A DNA stretch of 64,000 bases from the NCBI RefSeq assembly GCF_028453695.1, contig NC_135779.1, forward strand, positions 2,232,001 through 2,296,000. Reading direction: 5' to 3'. This document shows positions 38,368 through 50,300 of this stretch, piece by piece (the stretch's first letter is position 1; the number at the start of each line of letters is the position of its first letter). This DNA is from Augochlora pura. Taxonomy: Eukaryota > Arthropoda > Insecta > Hymenoptera > Halictidae. The position numbers and the translations under genes are program-made. The notes beneath the pieces were generated by a model. That model ran no database searches. It was given only the letters and a program-made list of their open reading frames with translations, and had not been told where the DNA came from.

Positions 38368-41300
38368 CTGGAGATGAGCACGAAGGAGCTACGTTCGTCG
38401 ACGACGACGACCACGACCGGGCTGTCGTCGTCGCCGATGATCGATGCCGCGGCCGAGGAGGACGAGGAGCCGCCGACCTTGAGCGATTCCGGCGACATGG
38501 ATCTGGTAAACGGGCCGAATCCGTGGCTTCCGGCCTACGGGTTTCAGCTGCAACATCACTCCCATTTCCAACCCACGCACGAGGATCTACGGGCTAATGG
38601 TTTGTACTGTTACCAGTTCACTTTCTCTGTCTAGTTAACAATGCACCGCGGCGCGCCGCGACGGGCCCATCACCGATCCGCGGATTAACGCTTTGATCGG
38701 CAAAGAAAAGTCGAGGTTGAAAAGTTTCGGATGTTCTTTCGAACTTCTTGCCGTCTTTATAATTACTTTGGTATATATAAACACAGATATTATACATATA
38801 CACGGTGGCAGATCTTCGCAGACGATTGAGTAAATTCGAAAATTCAAATGCACCACGCATAGTGGTTAATTAACATATTCAAGTGCCTCTAGAAATAAAA
38901 TAATCTTTTCAGAATTAGACCAAGTGATTTGAATATTTTTTAGAAGTTAGAAGGATTGTTTTATTATATATGTTGTAAGATGATCTCTGAGATGGTCGCC
39001 GGTCAGGCGGCGCACTGTTTATGTCTCCGAGATATGGAGGTCTCTGTTTGGGTGATGAGATGGTTCGTCGAGGGGAGGAGGCCCTTTTTCGAAGAGAAAG
39101 AGGCAGTCGGTATAAAGATCTTTGCCAAAGAAGCAGCCCACCTAATTTCTCACCTTGTGTCTTCTACAATGTAAACTATAGAAAATTGTTTCGTCATATA
39201 CATTATTTTAGAATTAAATATGCTACAAGTAGGATCAATTTGTTTGAAAAGCTTCATTCTGAGAAATATGCGAAGGCGTTCCTGCTTAAAGACAAAACCC
39301 GTGGTACATCAAAATCCACTTTGCAGGAAAGTGTTAATCCATTATTCCTTTCGAAAGACGGAATGAAAGTGCAGGAAATTGTGAGGCAGGAAATGAATCA
39401 GGCTTGGTAACACGGAATGTTGACGTCGAACATGTCATAATACTTATGACATGTTCATAGTAACGCAGACTATATTTCATTCATGTCTAATACGTTTAAT
39501 TACTAGCGAACATATCGTTACGCAGTATTATTAATGCTTCAATGCAATGCAATGTCTTCGCACATTTTTATTTAAATACAGACTGCAAACAATGGTTGAA
39601 TTGCAAATTTAATGCCTGGGACGTAAAGTTAATATTTGCTCGTGCACGTTCTAGCTCGATTGTTTCCTCAACATTAACGAGATCATTATTTGTATCTGTT
39701 TTAAACCAGCGAACCTCGCATACTGAATTACTATTCTTTATTTCCGGCGTTTCTTTTTTCAAATAATTCGCGCTCGCTTGTTCAATATTTGCACTTGTAA
39801 GAGATGCACGACACTCGGCGCACGAGGCGGCATTCGTTCTAAGTTTCTACATTAGAAATTATACCACGCTTTCATCATTTCTGCGCCTTCAGTAATAACA
39901 TTTGAAAAAAGTCCGGCAGATTATCGTAATATATGCCGATTTCACGGCTTCTGTTTCACCGCGAGGCATTCTCAATTCTCAAACAGGAATCATGAGTCAC
40001 GAAACGAAGACATTCCTGCTACGATACATCGCAAAGTTTCTTTTTCTTTTATTTTGCGTTGGATATAAAATCAAATTTCAAATGTAATTGAACAAAATCC
40101 TCAGACATCCATAAGACGTCTACAGGACGCCCCCTTGTATTTTTGTAACCACTAACTGCATCTTACAAAATTCTGTGTATCGACGCTTTGCGCTTAAGTG
40201 AGAACTCCGAGGCTAAAAATGATTATATCGCGTTTCAAAACAATACAATACATTACTCGTGCCTCGTGCGGCGAGGCTTGAGAAATCGTATATCCTCTTC
40301 CCGACCTATCTATTTTTGTTTACAAGCCGAAAGACAATCGGGGAGAACCCATTGTACCACTAAAGTAGTTGCCATAACTGGCCCAACATTCCAACACGCA
40401 TAGAAGGTATTAAAAGCATGAAAGAGAATGTCCGTCCGCTACCTCGCACCGTTCTCCAAAGAACAGTTGACTAATCTCGGATTAAAGTAATTAATAATCC
40501 GTAGCGTTTCGACGTCATCGAAACCAGCTCGGTCTACTATAGATAGATGTTGCGTCAAACAGGAAGCAGAATTATTTGCTGCACGGGCACCGGGAGTCCT
40601 TCTGTTTAATCTACGCTCTACATATTGGCGGAGGCTCGTATCATTACCATGATTTCCACTGGGTAGAAAATGGCGCGGTCTTTGCATACTGATCGCTTGT
40701 TAACGGCCCGACTTAATCTGGGCTACTTTCTACAACCGTGGGCGAGCGTGCGAGAGTTAATGAAAAACTACAACCGAACCCGGCTAGCAGGGCGCCGGTC
40801 ATGCGATTGCCATTAGCGTGGAAGACGCCCGCGCGTGTTCGCCACGTTTCCGCAAACATCGTTTACGATCTGGCATCGGATTCTCGTTAGACATTACCAG
40901 GTGACTGGGTAATGCAAATGTTTCCATGATCCCGCGGGGCGTCCGCTATTTTCATTCTTCTCGCGTCTCTGTTATTACCGCGTCGTCTGTCATCGAACGA
41001 TTTTCAGCTGACAGAGTGGACTGCTGAGTCACTTAACTCTTTCACCGTAATTTTTCTTGCAAACTACGCGCACACCTGGCCACAGTTGCAACGACATTCC
41101 TCGTAATATTATTATAAATAACCTGTCGTTTCGTCTCAGAATTATTTCCGTGCCTGTAAACACTTTTAAAGTAACAATATTTTAAATATAATTTAAGTCA
41201 CGCGTTACTTTATCATAGAATCATTCGAAATAATTATTCGAGGTAGTTGCGAAAGTCTCTTCTTCGTTTCTAAAAATCAGAACCAGATCAGATCTCGGAT

Positions 41301-44300
41301 ATTTGTGCGAAATAAAAGTACAAAATTGAAATGAAATATAAAAATACAAATTTTTCGCATCGATAAGAAGATGTAGACGTTAAACAGGAATATGTTTAAA
41401 TAATATGCTTGGATGAAAATCTACAGGTGTTGTTCGTTGCCTCTTCATTTGATCTGCCAATTTCTGCAATAATCTGCATGAAATTTGCAGTGTAAATGGA
41501 ACAGGAAATTTCAGTTTTTCGCTTCTGAAATCACGGTTCAATAATCCGCGAAAGAAAGGTCAAATAAATTTGCACAATTTCCGCGATGCATTGGGATTAC
41601 GGAAGAATTCGTCTGGATTAGATTTTGCAACGATCCGAGCGCGATCGAGCGCAAAACTCGTTGTCCGGATTCCTTTAACTGCGCAGAATTGATGCGATCG
41701 AAGGCAACAGCATTATGCTCGCTGGATAGATCAGCGATTATTTTTGTGCAAGCCAATGGATTATTCACGTCCGCCGCGCTGCTGGTTGCGGAACGAACCG
41801 GCAACAGGCGAGCGCAACAGGTGGTTCTCTTCCGTGATGTTGCGCCGCCGGTGCGTGCGCTTGCACTTGTGCAAGGTAAATTGCGTTCTCGCAGGACGAT
41901 TTGTTCTCACGATCGCCATTAGGTGGAAACCTTCGCGAAAAAATTCAACGAAATCGAGCGATCCGTTTCCTCTAATATCGGCGAAGAAGTGGCGATTTAT
42001 TTGGTTAAATTTTTAACTTTACCTGAACGTCGAAGAAAGGTCGCATTCTTTCCCTTATGCGCTTGAATTGCGATTCTAAAACATTTGATAAACGCTTAGT
42101 TGATATTCGTGTGAAGCAATTTCTTCGATTATCTAGCAAATCAATTTTGTCTCTTACTCGAACGTTAACTTGTTAGAATTTAATTCGAGAAACATCAACG
42201 TAACAGTTGTTATAAACTTGACCGCGGTGTGTATTATTTGATGGCAACGTAGAAGAATAGCAAAGTACTCGTAGCACCCGCTTGGCGTATCGAACAATGT
42301 GATTTCAGTTCTCTTATAAATGCTAGCTCGAGAATTTGATACTCGCATTTCATTTCTTCACGTTTCGAAGTTCTCTGGAATTAATAGCATAACATTACAT
42401 ATAAATTGTTTACGTAACGCTGACGTCACCGGTAAAATTGAGCAAACGCCGCGTGAACGCGTTCACGTAAATTACTCTAATTGATGTCCATCGGCCACGT
42501 AATTGGTTTATTGATCTATCCGAGCGAATCGAACGAACGATTTACGAAGAACGACGAGGACAGTCCGTTTTTCCGCGTAGCATCGTATTTAATCGAAACG
42601 GAGCCTGAATCATTCGCGTTCCATTCTCGATTTGTTCATCCGCTGCACAACGTTTAGGCTCGACGTATTTGTCGCACGATCTCACAGATTATTGTCTGCT
42701 CTATAGCGCATACTCGCGTCATACCTATAAAATTCACTTCTGAATTGTTTAGACTTCCTCACGCATTCTCGTGTGTCTCTTTATTTGTCATGCGGTCACT
42801 TAAGCAACTTGCTTTTGAGATCGTTATATGTTTCACGAATCATGCAATTAGTGTTCCAGTCTTATAATTAGTGCTGCAAACCTCGAAAGTGTCAGCCGTC
42901 TCGCATTCGTTTGCAGTTTTCGCTCGCGGTAGCTTACGAAAGTGTACATTGTATGCAACAACGGAAAGAGCTGCGCTCTCGTGGCGCTCGATTGCAGTCA
43001 TGCACCGTCTTCAGCCTTGTCTCCACTCGAATCGAACGAAAAACAACGTGAAGCTACATCCGCGCTTGCGCGACATCGTTCTTTTTAACGATGGAACATG
43101 CTTCCCTAACTCTATGACAAAAAATTGGTTCGCGTTTGTTAACACGTTCACGGGCAGTAATAAGGACCGAAATGAGATGAAAATTAGTAAAATATTAGTG
43201 ACCAATTTTTAACTATTACATCAAAGCGCACAAATATTTTGAAGAACAAACGCTATCAATAGAATTGAATGCATGATAATTTGGCTTGCTTTGAATGCAA
43301 CAGTAAAGTACGTCGTAAAGCTTAATATTGTGTTATGTTCAAATTGGAATAAATTACATTGATAAACGTTGATATTTCATTGACGCGTGGAGTTGGAATA
43401 AATTATTTAAAACATAAGGTACAATTTCATCTCCCAATCTCGTCATCCCAACAAATAGTAACTAAGAAATAGGAAACAGTGCGTGGTAAATAATCTTTGA
43501 AACGCCTACGCCAGCATTTCAACAATGTTATCACACTTGTGGCGACTTCCTCACCAGTTTCTGAATTATTCAAGAATACATGGTCTAACGTCGAAACCAC
43601 TCTAGTCCTTATTCACTTTTTTCTCTTTCTTGATGTAACTCTTCTTGTAGAAATTGTAGAACAAGAAGAAGTTGACTACAATATTAACCGTCATAATGGT
43701 GATCGGTATTTTCATTCCGGGAGTGTCGCAGAACCACATGTGAATCGAGTAAATAAACATGACCACGAATTGTGCCTGTTCATGAAAAGAAGTGAAATTA
43801 ATATTGTTTTTCAATATTATATGATCTAATATTGTAGCAACTGAGTTTTAGAAATTAAAGTAAAAAAGGCGGGCACCCATGGTACGAGCTAGTAAATATT
43901 GTTTAGAAAAAATTTTAAAAAATCGTCACAAAACATTTACTATCAATTTAAGGGGAAATGAAATTACGTCCGATTCAGAAAATATTAAGATGGACCTGAA
44001 AATCTAATTCTGTTTACTCACCATTTGAATTATAGTGATCATAGGCTTAATTGGGGCAAGTATTTTCTGCATCTTCGGCCCGTGGGCGGCTAACAAATAA
44101 TAAGTGTACATAAGCACGTGTACAAGAGAGTTGGTTCCACCTACAGTTATAAGATATCCGTTGGGAACATATTTCACGAACGCCCACGTTACAATGACCG
44201 CCGACGCGTGGTGGTACACATGCAGGAATGTGATCTGCTTTGTTTTCTTCCGGAGCACGAATAGAATAGTCTCAATGAAATCGATTATTTTCAGACAAAG

Positions 44301-47300
44301 TCCATACCAACTAACGCTGACCATCTGCAATTGTAATGAGAAATTCTAAGAATTGACATGTTATTCAAATTAATATACAATGTAGTTGTTGACAACGTAG
44401 TGGCATGTTTTAGGCACGAGGTGCCCCAAAATTATGTCACTTTTGGGAACGGTAGTTCACAATGTTGTTGGAAGTAACTTCTTTTGTTAGTGAAAGTGTA
44501 ATCCGCAGCTTTCTTTACGAGTTATTAACGATAAATATTGATCAATGAGAGAGGAGCTCGCTTGGCTTGAAGGTTACAAACCAAGGAACCTGTCAAAGTC
44601 CAATTTTGCAGGCAAAAGCTAGGTAAATAGGAAATTGCGTCAAGAATCGTTGCATAATAAACAGTGGAGGTGTAATAAACAAATTTTGACTGTAATGATC
44701 GATACCGTGTTCGTGTCGACACCGGGGAGGCCCTCCAATCCTTCAGTGCATGTCCAATATGCACCCGAGTACCATCCAGCGTCCATAACCTTGTATATTA
44801 GCGTGGCGTTCGCAAAGATCTGGAATATGTTGTACCAGTAGATGAATGTTCGGAAAGAGTACGGTTTTCTGTCTTTCATGTATCTCGGGCCGTAAATTAG
44901 GACGATGTACAAGTAGGCCAAGGTCAAGAATAGAACAGTCTTGGGTGATTCCATCAACGGCCATTTCAGGGTCCTCTTGTCTGCAACATTTATCGAATAT
45001 CTTAATTTTTTTGTGGACGAGTCCTATATTATTTCGTTTTTCCTTATAAAAATTGAGCCGGAGGAGGTTCTCTTGTAATCACNNNNNNNNNNNNNNNNNN
45101 NNNNNNNNNNNNNNNNNNNNNNNNNNNNNNNNNNNNNNNNNNNNNNNNNNNNNNNNNNNNNNNNNNNNNNNNNNNNNNNNNNTTTGTCGAATATCGTGAC
45201 TTTTTTTCTGTGCGAGTCCTATTTTATTTCGTTTTTCCTTATAAACATTGAGCCGGAGGAGGTTCTCTTGTAATCACGAAGGTTCAACACATAAAAAAAT
45301 TAATTTTGTGACACTGATAATGGTAACAGATATTTATTCAATAATGACAATGTGGAACAATGCGATAATTGATAGAGAAATTCTTAAAACGACGATCAAC
45401 TGAGAAACGCTAGATCGAGCAGATTCACAATTTAACCCTTTGCGGTCGAATGGACCTGAAATGATCATGCGGCGTTTCAAAATAATTTTTATCAAATTTA
45501 CTTATATTCAACAAATTGTTAAGAGCTGTTAACTGTTGCACGATTCGTACAATTCAATTCCATAATGTATAAGATGCACCAGGTTATGTCAAATAGAAAC
45601 ACTATAAGTCTGGAAAAATATTTTGGATTTCCAGTTGAAATGGCTCCGACTGCAAAGGGTTAAACTTGACGTCGCTTTAAAGTAACGAACAGATTGAACA
45701 ACTCGAGGAATGTCTATACGTTGTTTTATTTGAGAACAACAAAATGTCTATCCGACTCTTGCCCATTACATACCCGATAATTGTATGATGTAGTAATCAT
45801 AAATCTCGGCCAAAGACATGGTGTGATTTGATACAGTCTGTAATATCTTACGCATGTGTCGGTGAGATGTTTTTTATATACAAATGCACAATGTCGATCG
45901 ATCTTTTCTATCACTTTTCGAGATTTGAAGCGGTCGGATCGTCCGGAGGATGCGTTTCAGTGATCTCAACTGCGAGAGAACGAACTATTCGCGGTTCTTA
46001 TATAGGCATTACATGACGTATGATGATGCGTGCGTGTTTTTGTTAATGTTATTATCCGTTAGTTATGAAGACCGAATAATTAAAATCTGTCGTTAAATGC
46101 ATGCACTGTCAAATGTATCGTTCAAGACAAAAAAATTCTAAATGCTCGAAAATAATATTAAATCCGACGTAGCGGCTATTATATTTCACTATATGTATTT
46201 TTTAGAATGAAGTATGTTAGCCGGTCAGTGATTAGTCGATTTCTGTGCGGCTATTCAAAGTTCTTGCATCTATTTGCTCATTTAAGATGACACGTCTATA
46301 CAAATGTATATTTTTGCATTTTTTGCCAACGAGTTTCCCATTGCGGCTTCAGTTCGTATTTCATAATTAAGCGTTCAGGGAAGTTGGACAAACACGTCGA
46401 CGTTTAATCTAACGTGACCGTTTTAAAGAAATTGTGAACTAATCTAGGTAAATCATTTTCAGCATAAATTTATCATATTATAAAAATAACACCGGCGGCA
46501 AATACGAATAACTATATAACAGTTTAATACAGACAATCCAAACTTTAATCTTACGTTTAAAGTAACCCAGCAATACCCAGTTGGTAATTGTTCCTAAAAT
46601 TTTCTGAAAATTAATACAAAATATTTTCGAACATCCTTTACTCTTCTTCTCTTTAAACTTACGGCAATAAACTTATACGAGAAATGCATAAAATCAGCGA
46701 TCCAGTTTATTACACAACCATACATTTTCTTTCAAGGGGATCGATGCGTGTACGTTGTGCAATTACATAATAAAATGAGAATGTACATTAGGAAGTATGT
46801 ATGTCTAGTGAAATTCATGCAAATTGTGTTTACGATTTTCAGAACCGATTACGTTTACGTTAGTTACAGCAGGAAAGTTCAACGGAACAAATTCTCATCT
46901 GTTATCGTATCATGTTATTACAGAAAAGTTACACGTTGCGATAGCATTTTTCGCACAGTCAACAAGAGAATACCATTCCACTTAATGTTACAACCGGATC
47001 GCAAATCTTCGCGCTTTAAAAGCCAGATACCCACATCCGCGCAGCCTTTTGATATTCTTCCTATTCACTTCGTCTTTCGCGTCACCGTTTTTTTTTTCTC
47101 GTCCAGCAACAACAAATCTAGCAAAGCCTGTTTCAAGCTTATTCTTTCGAAACAAGTACAAATAAGAGTGAAGCGCGTCCAAAGGCAGTCCTCCAGGTGA
47201 CGGAGTCACGGTCTATTTTTCAAGGGGACACCGCGCGAAGCACGTCCGCAGACGTAATACCTGTTCGCCTCGCTTGCTATTATGCACCTGACTAGCAACG

Positions 47301-50300
47301 TTACCGGCAGTCCACCCCGTAGAATTGTTCGAATTCACGGAATCGCATAGGTGTTGCGCGGCGAACGTGTCAGCGAGACGTTTCGTCACAAGGCGAACGA
47401 TACGCAAGCATCTCCTGGCAGCGCGATGATGCAACTAGCGTGTTTTTTTTTTTTATTTCCATTTCCATTTTATATAACTTTCTCGACTGAATGAAAGCGT
47501 ACACGCTAGGCGGCGAGCATATTTCCACGAGAGTAACCTCTGAATTAACGGTTCGTGCGCGTTCGTTCTGTCGCTGCACAATGCCATGCAGTTATGCGTC
47601 GTGCTGCACCTACCAACTAAGCGTTACCGACAGCGACACGGACAGGTTAAGCGGTCGTTTAGAAGCGACGAAGGATACAAACTGTGGTTACACACTCCGC
47701 GGAATCGTAACCGTTCATCTCTACCTAAAGCCGCCTGTCCACCGTACAGACGGGTTCGCGAACTTTTACCGGACCGCCTGAAACGTCCGTGTCTCTCAAA
47801 GTGGTATTTCACTGCTTTTCAACGATTTTTTTCCACGGTTTGTTTATCGCCCGGTTAGTCTCGAAGACTTGGGTTTACTTCGATGTCGTTTGGACGTTCC
47901 ATGAATCGCATTTTTTAATTTTTATCTTGAAATATTTTGTTAATTTAGTGACGGTCGCCTATGGTGGTAAATAATCTTTAAAACGTTTACGTGATTTTTC
48001 AACAACGTCCCGACACTTACGAAGCGGTGATTTCCTTATCAGTTTCTAACTTTACCAAAGACACGTGCTAAACGTTGAAGTTTGTCTGTCTACTCCTTAT
48101 TTATCTTATTCTTGGTATAACTTTGCCCGTAAAAATTGTAGAACAATGTCAAGTTGACTGGAGCGATACGAGGTCTGGCAGTCTCATTCCGATACAGCAG
48201 GAATAGTAAGTCTCGCTTCGACTGCAATTTTGACGAGCACACAATGCTACACACAATGGTTCTTAAATATTTTTTAGAAGAATTTTAGATCATCGCAAAA
48301 GACTTGCTGTTGATTCAAGGTGAAATAAAATTACGTAGAATGTTAAGTTCGATCTCACAGCCTAACTCTGTCTATTTATCGTTTGCGCTATGTGATCAGG
48401 TGCTTAATAGGCGCAAGTGTTTCCCGCATCTTCGGTCCATAGGAGGCAAACAAATAATAAATGTACATCATCGCGTGTATTATACCGTTAACTCCGCCCA
48501 TAGTTAAATCATATCCGTTGGGAAAATAATTCACGGTCCCCCACGTTATAGACACCGTCGACCACGGTGATGGTACACATGCAGGAATGTGATCTATTGA
48601 GGTTTCGTACCGAGCATGAATAGTATGGTCTCGGCGCAATCGATCACTTTCAGACGAAGTAGATACCAACATATTTTGGCCATCTGTGATAATTGTATTT
48701 GGAAATAATAAGTACTGCAATTTTATTCTAATTATTATAATCATTGTCCGTAACATATTGATATTTTTCTCGACATAGGATATTTATAAATGATGTTACT
48801 TCCGGGAATAGGAGGTATTCGCGAGGTGATTCGAAGTAACTTTTTCCTTAGCTAAAATGAAATCCGCGGGATTGTTTGCGAATTATTAACGTTGGCTCGG
48901 CCATTTCGCGGCAAGCGAGCTCTTCTCTTATTGGTCAGTGTTTTCCATTAATAATCGGTAAACAAAGCCACGGATTGCATTTTAGCTAAGGAAAAAGTTA
49001 CTTCGAATGACCTCAGGAACCCCTTATTTCTTGGATGATTATTTTAGGACACCCTGTATACTCTGTCCTGTGTTAGCATTTCTAACGACGTTTCTATTGG
49101 TTCGCAGATACGGTGCTGGTGCAGCAGGTCGACTTCTTGGAGACGATTTTAGAGGAGACCTCCGACGATCTTCAGAGCGATTCCGATCGCAGCGGTACCA
49201 CGTATTGGGTCGGCTCTGACTCGGAGACCGAGAGCGTGATCCACATACGATCGAAGCAGAGATCGGCAGGTAAGATCGCCGCTAGGGCCTGTCCTGTTAA
49301 ATAGAATTTATATCCGCTGATCGTTATAATAGGCCGAGAATAGGTTTAAAAATACCGAAGCTGTTGGACCGGGGGCCGACCAGTGTCAATTTGGCAGCAA
49401 TTCCGAACATGGGCTGACTGCCACGCGCTACATTACGCCGCGGAGTGCGTGAAACGGGCTTGCACTTACCCACCTGGCTTTCCTGCAAATACTCTGACAG
49501 ATATCGGTCTTATTACTTAATGCTTGCGACCTATCGAGGACTCGGACGCTGTGTCGATTGTGATCCGTATTAGTACTGTAAATAGGTGGTCAACCGAGTA
49601 ACTGTAACTCTGATAATATCGCTGAAGACACTGCTGCATTTAACCCTTTATAGTCGGAGCCATTTTAACCGGAAATCGAAAATAGTTCGTATGACCGATA
49701 CAGTATTTCTATTTTACGCGTATGAAATTTAATTTTGTGAATCACGTGGCAGTCATATTTTCGACAGTTTTGTAAAATGTAAACACATTTGATAATGTTA
49801 ACAATATCTTGAAATTGTAAAGCTACACGGCAGAGCAATTACTGTTTTGAATTTGTTAACCAGGGAATTAATTCTCGTTTTAGGTAGCAAATTTGAAAAT
49901 TTTAAAGTCAAAAAAATATAGATATCGTTAGAAAAGCTGTAAATAAATGATAATTAATTAAGGTAGTTAATAGGTAGAAATATAATGAAGTAGAAAATTG
50001 AAGTTTTCCGTGATATTACGTGTGTAACTCTATAAGATGCAGGTTTGAAAGTAGCGCCATTCGGAGTCCCCTTACAGTATGCAATCGGTTTCGCTTGCAC
50101 GTATGTTCAGTTACTGTTCCCTAGGCGGCGACTCTTTACCGGCTAGAGCACACTTGAAGTGCTCTCTTCGGTTTAGCTCAGACGTTAAATACCATGTTCA
50201 GGTATTAATGCAAATATAATTGTGTTAACAATGTTCTACCAATTCATATACAAAGTCTATTTTAATATTTAATAGAGAATATGAAAGTTAACACGATCAC

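Noticed and set aside
40439..40687. 82-residue minus-strand frame considered as a peptide precursor or transposase relic
   Set aside because: No signal peptide, no paired dibasic layout and no transposase motif.
46748..47200. 150-residue + strand open frame
   Set aside because: Basic, low-information protein with no motif; nothing links it to the elongase locus.
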